This document shows, in pieces, positions 33,420 through 45,047 of a stretch of 64,000 nt of DNA. A program made the position numbers and the translations under genes. How positions within the stretch are numbered: position 1 is the stretch's first letter; each line of letters opens with the position of its first letter. The notes beneath the pieces were generated by a model. The model made no database searches and was not told the DNA's origin. It saw only the letters and a program-made list of their open reading frames with translations. This stretch comes from Rutpela maculata. Its lineage: Eukaryota; Arthropoda; Insecta; Coleoptera; Cerambycidae. The stretch is taken from the NCBI GenBank assembly GCA_936432065.2, contig OW386285.2, positions 172,093,984-172,157,983 of the forward strand, given 5' to 3'.

Positions 33420-34250
33420 ATATAAAATATTTTACACAATTTTACATAGCATATACGTAAAATAATATCATATTTAAATGAACGTATTAACTTAATTACT
33501 TATACACAAGTTTACATATTTGCTACATAATTTTACTTAAAAATGTTTACCTACTTAATTTTACGACATCGAAGTCATGGAACGCGTCAGTGTCACGCTC
33601 ACGCAGCACGCCAGTGTAAAATGATGTAAAATCTAACGTTTGTGTTTTTCGATCATTTTTGTGAAAAATTGTGGATTATGTTTTTAATAACTTTGATGCA
33701 GAACTGTGGACAATAAAGCGTTGTGACTTTTTTAAACATTATTTTATTTGGACGTTTTATTAATGTAGAGGTTAGGTGCAAACATAAACATGCCCTCTTG
33801 TTTGTGAATTTGGTGTACATACCCATAGATTAAAGACTTATTACATACCTGTGTTGGAGGTGCACCATTTTCCAGTGAATGACCCAAAAGTAAGTTTGTG
33901 TTGTACCGTTTTTATAAAGATATTTATTTAAATGAAACGTAATCTTTTTATAGGTTAGAATTATTTCACGGGCAATCGTTATTCTCGACAGACAATTATA
34001 TCATTACATGGATTTTGTTACACACAAGCTGTATGTTGGTGCTGTTCCCACATTATTAAGTTCAACTGAATCCAGTGTAAGAAGTTGTAATTCAAGGAAA
34101 CCCAGATCTTAACAGTGACCAAAAGCTTTTGCGAAGTACTATGCATAGGTATGGTTATTGTTTACCAACATCTTATAGTACCTACTTTGTGTTCGTTATT
34201 TTATTGTACATATATTTCAAGGTTTTGTATGTGTAAAGTAGGCTAATATT
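33420..34250. other. Gene-free interior of the 13.4-kb element
   Basis: AT-rich with many TTTAC/GTAAA words; no gene recognised. Confidence 0.5.
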
Positions 34251-34254
34251 TTTC

Positions 34255-34480
34255 TGCAATTTTTCTTTTGTCCAAAATTGGCTTCAGCACGTCAAAATAC
34301 TTCAGAAAAATTAGATCAGAACCTTAGGACAAAACCATTGCCCCTTTTTAGGGGATAAAAGGGGTGGTAACCAAAAACTGATATATTTTTTTTAATATCA
34401 GAATCGGTTTCAACATGTTAAAAAACAGGATTAGATGGTTCTGATCAAAAGCGCAGCCCTTTTTTTTGTTGTCTTGTGAT
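34255..34480 (+). repeat. Isolated ~160-bp hAT-associated unit
   Basis: About 1.3 copies of the unit at 22595-23560 (ccaaaattggcttcagcacg, gaaccttaggacaaaacc, tttttaggggataaaagggg). No TIRs adjoin it. Confidence 0.7.
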
Positions 34481-34489
34481 TAATGATAT

Positions 34490-35425
34490 TGCTTGTATCG
34501 CCATTAAAAAAATTAATTTGATCATTATAAAACTACAAAGAAAACTAGAATTGTCTGAACCTTTATGGTTCATTTTATTGCAATAAATTAAGACAATTAA
34601 GATTTGTCATTATTAAAAACATGCTTCTGGTAGAATTAAATCATCTTGGTAAAGGACCCCGCACATTTTCTTATATCAAATGGCTCTCGGTGAATGTAAT
34701 AGTATAATATAATTTAATATTTATACAAAAAAAGCTTAAGAAACAGTAACAAGTTCGAAAATTGAATCGTTGATTGTTTACTTTTCAGTGGCGTTAATTA
34801 ACAATTTGTTTATATGACTGTTAAAGAAACTACTTTTATCATGGGATTCTCACAAGATTGATGCACTCGTCTACAACTTATGCATGAAAAAAGTACTGCT
34901 TTACACACTTGTTGCATAAATGAGTAGGTATTTTAAAATTATTTAAAACAATTTTTGGCAATTATTTAACAAATGCATTTTTTTCACGCTTCACGGCTCC
35001 CAATTGGCTTAGAAAACCCCGTTTTTTAAAATTGTTTCTTTTTTTGTGATCTTTTGAAGCATTCTAATAATTTTTAATTGTTAAATTCTGAGAAAAAAAA
35101 TTCTTTATAAAAAATTTAAAATGATTTTAAATGGTTTAAAAAAATTGTGTTAACACCACTGAAGAGTAAGGGAAAAAATCTACATTCTAAAACAAATTGT
35201 TCCATGACTTGATGCACTTAGACTGATTGTTTTTTTAGCGTTGTTATAAACATTTCCACTTGAAATTTGGTGTGATGATTTAATGGGCCTATTTAGCATA
35301 TTTTTTTATTACATTTTGCAAAAAAATCTCTTAATTTTAGAGCGAAATTCAAAAAACCAGGATATTCTAGTTTTCTTCATAATTTAGTAAACGGATACAA
35401 GCTATATAACCAGATTTACTACACT
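34490..35425. other. Gene-free AT-rich stretch
   Basis: No recognisable feature. Confidence 0.5.
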
Positions 35426-35428
35426 ATA

Positions 35429-36152
35429 CAGGGTGCGCCACTTAAAACTCCCAGACTTGTAACTTTTTTTTTGAAGCGATGACCATGTTGGGCACATCAA
35501 CTTGTAGACATTTTTAAAGCCTTTAAATATCCATACAGAGTGATTAATTTTTTTCTTTTTTGAATGGTTAAAAAAGAAAACTTAATTTCTTTGAATATTT
35601 TTTACCTCACTTTGTACATGGACTGTGTTATTGTTTTTTTAAAAAGGTTTTAATTAGCTTCAATTTATGTTATTAAAATAAAAAAACTTAAAAAATAAAA
35701 AAATTGCAATTTCCTACTTAGTAGGTATTATTTAATATTTTAAGTTAGTTTTTAAAAATATATTTTTTTATTTTTTGTTACTGTTTTATTACGCTGAATA
35801 TTGTTTGTAATATGTCTTTTACAGATAAAGCATAAAATTATTATTTACATTCATTTCAAAGTAATTTAAAAAATAATCAGTTTGGAGTGTTTAATTCCTT
35901 TCTCCAAAACCAAAAAGAATTTCGAATATGACGTAATAATATAAATTGAAGCTAATTAAAACCTTTATAAGAAAACATTAACGCAGTTCATTTACAGGGT
36001 GACGTAAAAAAATATTCAAGGAAATTAAGATTTCTTTCTTAACAATTTTTTCAAAAAAATTTGTTTTAAATGCTTTAAAAATATCTACAGTTTGATGTGC
36101 CTTAAAAAATAAGAAAATTACAAGCCTGGGGAGTTTTAAATGGTGCACCCCA
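35429..36152. mobile_element. 724-bp foldback MITE with TA duplication
   Basis: TIR CAGGGTGCGCCACTTAAAAC at the left, complement TGGGGTGCACCATTTAAAAC at the right; the arms keep pairing for about 250 bases (ggttttaattagcttcaatt appears inverted in each). TA flanks both ends. Fits a Tc1/mariner-derived MITE. Confidence 0.85.
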
Positions 36153-36159
36153 TATATGA

Positions 36160-36640
36160 AATAGACTAATATTTCAATTATTTTCACAGGTTGTGTAACT
36201 GATGTTCAAGAGTTCAAGTAGCAAATGTCAGAGTGACGAAGGCCGACCAAAGAACGAGTACAATCAGCAACGACCCGAGAAATGCTTAACACCTATTGTA
36301 GATACTTAGTTAACTTGAATATAGATTAGTTACACAAAAGACACTAGTATTAATCTCTCCTAAATCAACAGTTAATAAAATAAATTAAATGAAATTTGAG
36401 CTTTACTAGGAATGCAAGGCAAGGTAGGTAGGTGGGTATACATCATTGGAGAAGAAAAAATATCGTATAGCCGCTTTCTAAAGAACATATAGATGACAAC
36501 ATCGAGGACAACGCCTAATGCCTGGTTTACCTACTAGGATATGCAGAGATTAAGATGGAATTGAAACTTTGTTGATACTAATTAACTTAGTTTAAACTGT
36601 CATTCAATTCGAGAATCTTTCCTAAGCTAATATATGTTGA
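36160..36640. other. Gene-free stretch
   Basis: Nothing recognised. Confidence 0.45.
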
Positions 36641-36649
36641 CAAATCAGA

Positions 36650-37225
36650 CAACCATATCTTGCATTATATATTTTTTATCTCTTTTTGATGTAGCATGTA
36701 TTTGTTTTATATACCTACCATAATGTTCGAAATAGCACCCTATAGTACTTTTTAAATATTGATACTAGAGAACTGGATTCTTGGAGTTGAATATATGAAT
36801 ATAAATTCCTCATGAATTGTCCAGAAAAATTTATATTTTTTAGGAAATAACTGGAGGAGACATCAACTTTTATTTTTAAGTAGAATACCTCTAAACATTT
36901 TTAGAAAGTTAGATAGTTTTATATTTTAAATATATACATTTTTTATAAAAAAAATTTCATTCAAAATATAAAACTACTCGGCTCCCTAAACAAGGTATCC
37001 GATTTAAAAATAAAACTTGGTGTCAACTTCGGTAATTTTCTAAAGAAATATATTTTTCTGTATAACTTATAAGGAACTTTATTCATATAAGTATCTAACT
37101 TTAAAAACCCAATTGTGTAGTATCAGTATTTAAAAAGTGCTGGGATATGCTATTTTGAACATACGGTAGGTAGATAAAATATATACATGCTACATCATAA
37201 AGAGATAAAAAGTATATAAGTTACG
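36650..37225. repeat. ~270-bp-arm inverted repeat
   Basis: Arms 36650-36948 and 36955-37225 match at about 75 percent (gatgtagcatgtat inverted as atacatgctacatc; acttttatttttaa as taaaaataaaact). The right arm's outer end (ctacatcataaagagataaa) recurs as a direct repeat just beyond element C at 45833, so element C landed between two such repeats. Confidence 0.7.
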
Positions 37226-37263
37226 TAGCGTAAGGTCACTATCAGTGATTGAATATACATATA

Positions 37264-37625
37264 TGTTATATAAAATTATACGCTTATTACCAAGACTTAG
37301 CCATAACAAACCTTCACAGGTATATCATATTACATAATAACGACTTCTCTTATTAATCGCTTATCTTAGAGATATTATGTTTCACCTTTGTTTCTCACAT
37401 TTTATGATGACTGTCGAATTGCATTTCCTTTGTTCTATATTTTGCTTACTCAGGTTCTGAATGTTATAAATACGACTAGACATGCTTTGTAAAGGCAGTT
37501 ATTAAACTCACTTAGAATGAAACACTTCTAATTATTATTATATTCCTTCTCCAAGAGCCAACGTTGGCTCCATTCAAGTAAATAAAAGTTTTTAAAAAGT
37601 CATTCATGTGAACCGTGATCTAACA
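37264..37625 (+). repeat. 5' LTR of element C
   Basis: TGTTATATAAAATTATACGC ... GATCTAACA. TATAAATA at 37465-37472, an initiator-like CAGTT about 30 bases further (37496), and AATAAA at 37581-37586. Confidence 0.93.
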
Positions 37626-37626
37626 T

Positions 37627-37644
37627 TGGCGCAGTCGGTAGGAT
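37627..37644 (+). promoter_or_regulatory. Primer binding site, tRNA-Ser
   Basis: TGGCGCAGTCGGTAGGAT, two bases after the LTR, is complementary to the 3' end of insect tRNA-Ser (…ATCCTACCGACTGCG plus CCA) over 18 bases. Confidence 0.85.
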
Positions 37645-37900
37645 CCGTAAACATCATCAGAACAAGAAGCCTAACTGGTAGTGAAGCGTAAGAGAACAAG
37701 GAGAACATCTTCAAAAGGTGCCTAACTAGTGCGTGTACATCTATTAGAACAAGGAGAACTTCCTCACTGGTGGTGGCAGATCCCAATCCCTTGACGGACG
37801 AAGAACCTACCCATGGAAACGAAACTAACGTAAGTCATTATAAGAATCATCTCGTACCATTTTATTATTTTATTATTTTTCGCAACTTATTTTATTAAAA

Positions 37901-38126
37901 GTGTATTATACTGCTAATACACTCGGCGCACAAAGCCAGTTCTATTGTCAAAGTGAAATCTATTCCTTTACAAACACAACGAAACAAGTTCATTTAATTT
38001 TAAGTTATTTATTTTCGTATTATACTGCTAATACGAAACATTGTGTATTATACAGCTAATATACAATCCATTTACGCACGCAACGTAACAAGCTAATTTA
38101 ATTTATCGTATCATACTGCTGATACG
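37901..38126 (+). promoter_or_regulatory. Four covarying hairpins in the element C leader
   Basis: Hairpins at 37901-37922 (stem GTGTATTA), 38013-38038 (stem TTTCGTATTA), 38041-38066 (stem TTGTGTATTA with one G-U) and 38107-38126 (stem CGTATCA). Each closes on a six-base loop TACTGC or TACAGC. Stem bases differ between copies but stay paired. Two more lie near the gag end. A role in RNA packaging, Gag binding or insulation is inference. Confidence 0.75.
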
Positions 38127-38169
38127 CAACCAATTTTTGTCCAAGTAATTTCTAAATACAAAAAGCAAA

Positions 38170-39600
38170 ATGCCAGATAGAGCTCAACCAGAGCCAGTTC
38201 AACCAGTGCCACCGGCACCAACCGAACAACAACTACAACAACAACAACAACTACTACAACAACAACAACTATAACAGCAACAACTACAACAACAACAACC
38301 TCAACCAGAGCAAATTGAGCCTTACAAGCTGTCTGAGATATTTTCGTTGATACCCGAATTCGATGGCAATGCCATTAATTTACAAACATTCTTAAATTCA
38401 TGCCATTGTGCACAAAGTATGGCCATTAACGACCAGAAAATTTTATTAACAGTCCACATCAAAAATAAATTAAAAGGCAAAGCTGCCGAATTAATTAACT
38501 CACGTAACCCCGGCACATGGCCAGAAATAAAAGCACTACTGGAAACCCACTTTGGGGACTCCAGAGATTTAACGGCCCTAATTCAGGACCTGCAGCGCAT
38601 TCATCAATTGCCAGGTGAATCCGCCCTTACATTTGTTTCGCGTTTACAAACGCACAATGCGAAAATGCACGCTGCAGTGCAAAAGCAAACTCTCACGACA
38701 ACGCAAAGAGCTGCACAATCAGATCTCATCGAAACGATGACACTTAATAATTTACTAACGGGCTTAGAACCAAACTTAGGCCGCATCATTCGTGCTAGCA
38801 ATCCTCCTAGTATACTAAAAGCCGTTAGCAGAATCCGTAGAGAGCTACAACTTTCCTACTTCCAATCACAGAAATTCCCAAAAAATAACCAAGTAAAAAA
38901 TACAATGCCTCCTCAACAAAAACGACCACAAGGTCCCAATTTCCAACAAAAATTTTGTTCATTTTGTAAAAGAAACGGACATGTAATAAGCGAATGCCGC
39001 ACAAGGCAACAATCGCAAACGATGCCAACAACGTCACAGAACTTTCAAAGACCAAATTATGAAGGAAACCCAAATTTCCACAATTTTCCTCAAACCAATC
39101 AATTTAATCAGAGGACATTTCCTCAAAATAATCAATCTAGTCAACCACAACAAAACAGGCCCTCAGCCATAAGACCGAACCCGAATTTCAATCAACAAAG
39201 ACCCTCTGCTATTCAACCAAACCCAAATTTCAACCGTTTTAATCAACAAAAAACGCATCATTTAAATTACGAACCTTACGAAAACCAATGCGATTTTAAT
39301 CAATACAGTGACTATTCTTCTGATTACCAAACTGCAGAAGATACTTACGAAAATTATAACTTTGAGACTAACCAAAATCTCCAAGAGAATTATACAGCTA
39401 ATTCTCAATAAGAACAGTACGAAGATTATACTGCTAATCCTCAGGATTTTCGATTAGATCCGGAGTACCCCACGGATACTCCAACACAACAAACAGAACA
39501 ATTCGAACCAATTGCGGAACTAGAAACTCAAATACAAACTATGAACCTCAACGACAGTTTCGACCCAATGCTGAATTTCCCAGAACAAACGTTCATGTAA
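38170..39600 (+). pseudogene. gag: Gag of element C, two premature stops
   Basis: The frame from ATG 38170 begins with a Pro/Gln-rich stretch, meets TAA at 38272-38274 inside a poly-Gln run, is open 38347-39408, meets TAA at 39409-39411 and then stays open to the stop at 39598-39600. Both stops lie where glutamine (CAA) would fit, so C-to-T changes are the simplest cause. The capsid-type region (IPEFDGNAINLQTFLNSC, LKGKAAELINSR) precedes a single zinc knuckle CSFCKRNGHVISEC at about 38955-38997 and an Asn/Gln/Pro-rich tail. Full length would be 476 residues, usual for this group. Pol is in the -1 frame. Confidence 0.88.
39385..39442 (+). promoter_or_regulatory. Two further TAC(T/A)GC hairpins in the gag end
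   Basis: 39385-39406 (stem GAGAATTA, loop TACAGC, perfect) and 39421-39442 (stem GAAGATTA, loop TACTGC, one mismatch). In protein they encode a repeated YTAN, so coding constraint may contribute here, unlike in the leader. Confidence 0.6.
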
Positions 39601-40379
39601 ATACGCTTTCCCATACCCCACTAACTGTAAACTCAAAAAATCTCTATTATATGAAGGATGCAACTGGTAAATTTAAAATTCTAATTGACACAGGCGCAGG
39701 TATATCAATTTTTAAACCTAAAACAGCTGAAAATTACAGACGTAGATCTCCTGAAAATGTAATCATACAGGGTATCACTGATCAAAAAATTTATATCAAC
39801 GAATCTGTTCTCATCCCCTTTTCAGATGACTCACACAAAGTTTATATCTATAATCTAGATATAGATTTTGATGGATTATTAGGCGCAGACTTCCTAGAAC
39901 ATTACGAATGCAAAGTAGACTTTAAAAATAAACAACTAGTCACAAATTTCAAAACCGTACCACTATTTAAAGTTACGGAAGAAACTGCAGTAAATTTACC
40001 TTTACAACCGACTATTAATCCTGATACAAAAAATTCAAATTTAAGCAACATCAAAAATTTAATTTCTATTGAACCCCGCATGGAAAAAATTTGTAAACTA
40101 AAATGTAACCTGCGAAATACCGAGGCTATACTGTTAGCCCAGGAAAACGAGAAAGTACGCCTACCAAATGCAATTGTCAAAATCGATCACAATGGAGAAT
40201 TTTTAACTTCAATAATAAATGCAAACGCGATCCCAAAAACCATAAACTTTTCAAACCTTAACCTTGAACCAGTACAAAAATTCAAATCAATTTTTAATTT
40301 AATACTCAAAATTCCGACAAACATCCACAGACAGACAGATCCTTCGAAATTAAGAACGAATTGCGCTTGGATCATCTAA
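39600..40379 (+). pseudogene. pol: Protease and start of pol, element C
   Basis: The frame (open from before 39600, first ATG 39651) carries retroviral-type aspartic protease: active site ILIDTGAGISIF at about residues 8-19, then FDGLLGADFL at ~72-81. It runs into the pre-RT linker and stops at 40379. RT continues in another frame, overlapping 40361-40379. In related elements PR and RT share one frame, so a 1-base change near 40345-40360 is the likely break. Confidence 0.88.
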
Positions 40380-43375
40380 ACGAAGAAGAGGCCGAAATAG
40401 TAACGCAGCTTTGTTTAGATTTTCAAGATATATTCTATTTGGAAGGAGACAATTTAACTTTCACTAACGAAATTAAGCATTCCATTGACACGAACGATTC
40501 AAAACCGGTTTTCACAAAGTCATATCGCTACCCTCATATCCATAAAGAGGAAGTCAAAACACAAGTATCTAATATGCTTGATCAAGGCATCATTAGGCCT
40601 TCGATTTCTCCCTGGTCCTCTCCGGTTTGGGTTGTACCTAAAAAACTCGACGCCTCCGGTAAACAAAAATGGCGAGTTGTAGTGGACTACAGAAAACTCA
40701 ACGAACTGACTATTGACGATAAATACCCGCTACCCAATATTTCCGACCTCCTCGATCAATTAGGCAAATGTCAATATTTTACAACTTTGGACTTAGCCTC
40801 CGGATTTCACCAAATCGAGATTGATGCGAAAGATATTCAAAAAACTGCTTTCACAGTTGAAAATGGTCATTTTGAATTCGTAAGAATGCCTTTTGGACTT
40901 AAGAATGCTCCATCAACATTTCAAAGAGTGATGGATAACATTTTATTAGGTATCCAAAATGAACGATGTCTCGTCTATATGGACGATATTATTGTTTACT
41001 CCCCTACTATTCACGAGCATATTTCTCGATTAACGGAAGTTTTCAAACGATTACAGAAAGCCAATCTCAAAATTCAACCCGACAAATGCGAGTTTCTCCG
41101 CAAAGAAGTCGCTTATTTAAGACATCTCATTACAAAAGACGGCGTAAAACCGAATCCTTCGAAAGTTGACGCTATTCTAAATTTCCCTCAACCGAAAAAT
41201 CAAAAAGAAATTAAATCATTTCTAGGCTTAGCCGGATATTATAGGCGCTTTATCCCTAATTTCTCCAAGATTACCAAGCCCTTAACAAAACTACTACAAA
41301 AAGACATACCATTTCTCTTCGACAATGATTGTATAAATTCTTTTCAAAATTTAAAACAAACATTAACGACAACTCCGATATTAATCTACCCTAATTTTTA
41401 TGAACCTTTCGTTCTAACCACTGATGCGAGCGCGTTTGCCGTCGGCTCAGTGCTGAGCCAGGGGCCTATTGGCAAAGATTTACCCATTGCCTATGCTTCT
41501 AGAACCGTGTGCAGTGCAGAAACTAAGTATTCAACGATTGAACGCGAGCTTTTATCGATAGTATGGAGTGTAAAGCACTTTAGACCATATCTGTATGGTA
41601 GAAAGTTCAAACTTGTCACTGACCACAGACCACTCACCTGGCTATTCTCTATAAAAGATCCAGGAAGTAGACTTGCTCGTTGGCGACTCAAATTAGAAGA
41701 GTACGATTACGAAATAATTTATAAACCCGGCAAAATCAATAAGAACGCGGATGCACTTTCCAGAATCAAAATTAATCATTTTTCTGAATGTTCCAAATTC
41801 TATTCAAAGGTTCTAGCCGCGAATGACGAAGAGTCAGACGACGACGAAAACTCAGACAATAACGAGATCACTGACGAACAAATTTCCCGAGAATTTGGAA
41901 CTTTCACCAACCTATATAAAACAACATCTCTAATAGACTATTCAAAAATCAAAGCCTCAAACAAACAACTCCTATACCGAGAACATAAAGATATTATAAC
42001 TTTCTTCCAACAAAATAACTTACAAGACCTACATCACAAAATTATCGAGGACATCTTCGAAGAAAACCCCGAATTTCATAACGATAAAATCAATATTGTA
42101 TCGAGCAAATCAGTCAGACATAGGAGATATTTTATCATCCCTCTACCTTTTGATATCGAATCTGTAATTCAACATCTATTTTTGGTATTATTTAAAAATC
42201 AAGATGTTCTAGATCTCTCTAAGACATACTTTGTCGAAAATAATTTAGACCTCCCCATACTTGAAATCCTATCATTCATTTTTGCGGAAAAAGACTTAAA
42301 AGTAGTAATTTGTCAAGATATCGTCAGAACTGCCGACGAAGATGAAATTCCAATTATATTGGAGCAAAATCATTTTGGTAAAAATAATCTACACCGCGGA
42401 ATAAATGAAATGATTCGAAGAATTAGAGAAAAATACACTTGGCAAGGTCTAACTAAAGACGTTGAAAATTTTATAAAAAATTGCGAAACTTGCCAAAAGA
42501 CTAAAGTATGCCGGAAAAACCTTAATAACCCTCTAGTAGTCACAGAAACCCCAAGAACACCATTCGAAAAAATCAATATCGATTTATTTGAATTCCCCAC
42601 TCGAAATTACGTCTTAACCATTCGCGACGAATTAACTAAATTCACGCAAGCATATGCAGTCCCGGATAAATCCGCAAAATCTGTCGTAAACACTTTGTTG
42701 TTATATTTCCAACATTATGGTACCCCATTAAGAATCCATTGCGATTACGGTGGCGAATTTGACAACCGCTTGCTCAAAGATCTCTGCACCCTCTACGACA
42801 TAAAATTAACTTATTCAAGCGTAGGACACCCCCAATCGAATGGATCCATAGAAAGATTTCATGCTACTCTAGCTGAAATGATAAGAATTCATAAAACTGA
42901 AAATCCGAACGAACATCCTTCCACAATTTTACCATATGCAGTAATATGCTACAACAATTCAGTAAATAAAACACACGGTTTCACCCCATACGAACTTGTA
43001 TTTGGGCATACGTCCAACAGACCACCTGAAACTTTATATAACCAAAAAGAGTTAATAACCAAATACGTTAGGTATTTAAACAACAGAATATCCCACTACT
43101 ATAAAATAGCCCGTAGTCGAACGCAAGTTCAAAAGGAGAAAGCGAAAGTTCGCTTCGATAGAAATGTTCTCCAAAAACGACCCGAATACCAAATAGGTGA
43201 CTTGGTTTACGTACAAGAATCACAGATCAAAAACAAATTGCAAAACAAATTTAACGGTCCTTTTAAAATAAAAGAAATTTTCCAAAATTCTGCTACCCTA
43301 TTAAATCTCGAAACAAAACAAGAAACTAAAGTCAATTTTGATATAGATAGAATAAAACCATATACTGAAAATTAA
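40361..43375 (+). CDS. pol: RT, RNase H and integrase of element C
   Basis: 1004 residues without a stop. RT: SPWSSPVWVVPKK, VVDYRKLN, FTTLDLASGFHQIE, MPFGLKNAPSTF, catalytic YMDD at ~206-209; one oddity is YLRHLITKDG where glycine is usual in place of R. RNase H: LTTDAS at ~352, STIERELLSIVW, VTDHRPL. Integrase: zinc finger NHFGKNNLHRG ... NCETCQ (~670-710), catalytic Asp in IDLFEF (~739), Asp in CDYGGEF (~793), Glu in SIERFH (~829); C-terminal tail with FNGPFKIKEI. An acidic patch (~485-505, ESDDDENSDNNE) separates RNase H and integrase. The first codon is not a true start; it is the downstream part of pol after a frame break. Makes cDNA in the particle and inserts it into chromosomes. Confidence 0.92.
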   Translation: MRLDHLNEEEAEIVTQLCLDFQDIFYLEGDNLTFTNEIKHSIDTNDSKPVFTKSYRYPHIHKEEVKTQVSNMLDQGIIRPSISPWSSPVWVVPKKLDASGKQKWRVVVDYRKLNELTIDDKYPLPNISDLLDQLGKCQYFTTLDLASGFHQIEIDAKDIQKTAFTVENGHFEFVRMPFGLKNAPSTFQRVMDNILLGIQNERCLVYMDDIIVYSPTIHEHISRLTEVFKRLQKANLKIQPDKCEFLRKEVAYLRHLITKDGVKPNPSKVDAILNFPQPKNQKEIKSFLGLAGYYRRFIPNFSKITKPLTKLLQKDIPFLFDNDCINSFQNLKQTLTTTPILIYPNFYEPFVLTTDASAFAVGSVLSQGPIGKDLPIAYASRTVCSAETKYSTIERELLSIVWSVKHFRPYLYGRKFKLVTDHRPLTWLFSIKDPGSRLARWRLKLEEYDYEIIYKPGKINKNADALSRIKINHFSECSKFYSKVLAANDEESDDDENSDNNEITDEQISREFGTFTNLYKTTSLIDYSKIKASNKQLLYREHKDIITFFQQNNLQDLHHKIIEDIFEENPEFHNDKINIVSSKSVRHRRYFIIPLPFDIESVIQHLFLVLFKNQDVLDLSKTYFVENNLDLPILEILSFIFAEKDLKVVICQDIVRTADEDEIPIILEQNHFGKNNLHRGINEMIRRIREKYTWQGLTKDVENFIKNCETCQKTKVCRKNLNNPLVVTETPRTPFEKINIDLFEFPTRNYVLTIRDELTKFTQAYAVPDKSAKSVVNTLLLYFQHYGTPLRIHCDYGGEFDNRLLKDLCTLYDIKLTYSSVGHPQSNGSIERFHATLAEMIRIHKTENPNEHPSTILPYAVICYNNSVNKTHGFTPYELVFGHTSNRPPETLYNQKELITKYVRYLNNRISHYYKIARSRTQVQKEKAKVRFDRNVLQKRPEYQIGDLVYVQESQIKNKLQNKFNGPFKIKEIFQNSATLLNLETKQETKVNFDIDRIKPYTEN

Positions 43376-43386
43376 ATTTATTTTCA

Positions 43387-45047
43387 GGTTTCCTGCTGTT
43401 CGGATCAGCACTCTGTCAATACAAAATTACCCCGATCAATAACACTGTTGGTGTATACTACCACCAAGACACGGACATCGTGGTGACAAATGACAAATGG
43501 ACTCTGCTAGTGCATAAAAACATTTCATCCCTCAAAATAGCTTTTGACAAAAATCAAAATATTTTAGACAGAATCTTGTACACTCTCAGTAATGGCGATC
43601 ATAAGTCAATTATTCTTACGAGTGAAATTAAAACAGACTTTAACCTTTTGACACAAATATCCAACTCTATAAAAACAAAATTTGACGAAATCTTTTCAGA
43701 CACAAAAAGATATAAACGAGGAATACTTAACGGTATCGGTACAATATTCAAATCCATAACTGGAAACTTAGATGCTGAAGATGGCCAGTACTATACTAAT
43801 TGTATAAATAAACTAAATAACGACGAACATCAATTGGAAAACTTAATCAAAAATCAAATTTCAGTTACAACTTCTGTTATTAAAAACTTCAACTCGACTA
43901 TACAAAAATTACAAATTGACGAGGAAACGTTTAACAAAGATCTCGAAGAAATCGAACACACAATTCAAACCATGACTCAAGCTATCGAGGCTGCTCACAT
44001 AAAACTAAAATTCATATACTTTTCCGAACAACTAATGGCAAGCTATTTGTATATCGAAGATAATTTGAACGACATTTTGAATTCAATAACATTTGCCAGA
44101 TTAGGAATCATTCACACTTCAATCATAACCCCTAATCATTTGGTAACAGCATTACAAGAAATCTCACAGAGCTTACGAAGGAACAATTTGCCTCTCCCCA
44201 TTAAATTATCGGCAGTTGCTAAGTATTTGGATATTATTGAATTACAAGCGTTTCAAATGGATTCTAACTTAGTATTTGTTTTAACAATACCACTTGTTGA
44301 ACCCCAAAATTATAACACCTATCGCCTATATCCTATCCCGATACCTGATAACAGAACTGGTCTGCATCACATTTTATCTATTTTACAAAAGTATATCGCG
44401 AGAGACGATGATTCTTTAATGTACATACCTATACAAAATTTGAAAGAATGCAAACCTCTTTATTTTGGAACCAAACTATGTTTGCCTATCCTATCGACCA
44501 AAATGCCATATGTGAAGCCGGAATACTAAAACCGTTGCCGAAACTTCCACAGAACTGTCAAACTTCCTTCATTATTAGTCAGGGATACAACGTACAAGAA
44601 CTTGAAGACAAGACATGGCTAGTAATTAATTCCGAACCACTTCACATCACCATCAACTGTCCAAAGAGAGAATCCACGACAGAGTTAATCAACAAAAATT
44701 CCATCATCAAACTACAACCAGGATGTTACGCATATGCAGGCATTACTCGAATACAAGCCAGTGCCAAAGACTTCTCCGAAATTAAGGACAATTCACATCC
44801 TATCCAAATTCCTTTTGAATACTGTAATCACATGCCCGACAAAATCGAAATTCCAAAATTAAAACCACTCAAATTAAACAATCTCGACGTAGAAGATCTA
44901 GATATTGCAAAAACCAAATTGGACCAATATTCCAAAGACCTGGATGACCTCATAAACGAGCCTTTTGTGACCAAACACGTATCTTGGTTCACGTATTTCA
45001 TAATCACTCTCATCATCCTGAGATATTTTACTTTACATAACTTGTAA
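43387..45047 (+). pseudogene. env: Env of element C, frameshifted
   Basis: Reading begins right after a splice-acceptor-like attttcag (ends 43387) with a hydrophobic signal-type segment FLLFGSALC, without an ATG until 43480; env of this group is made from a spliced RNA that supplies the start. Residues 76-80 after that ATG are KRYKR, a furin-type site followed by a GILNGIG fusion-peptide-like stretch, then coiled-coil-like helices. The frame stops at 44529; the -1 frame from ~44448 continues (ICEAGILKPLP, CPKRES, PFEYCNH) to a membrane anchor FTYFIITLIILRYF and stop at 45047. One indel near 44470-44500 separates the halves, so no full glycoprotein is made from this copy. Confidence 0.85.

Noticed and set aside
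43480..44529. Possible host membrane protein gene
   Set aside because: Position after pol, furin-type site, membrane anchor and flanking LTRs make it the env of element C.
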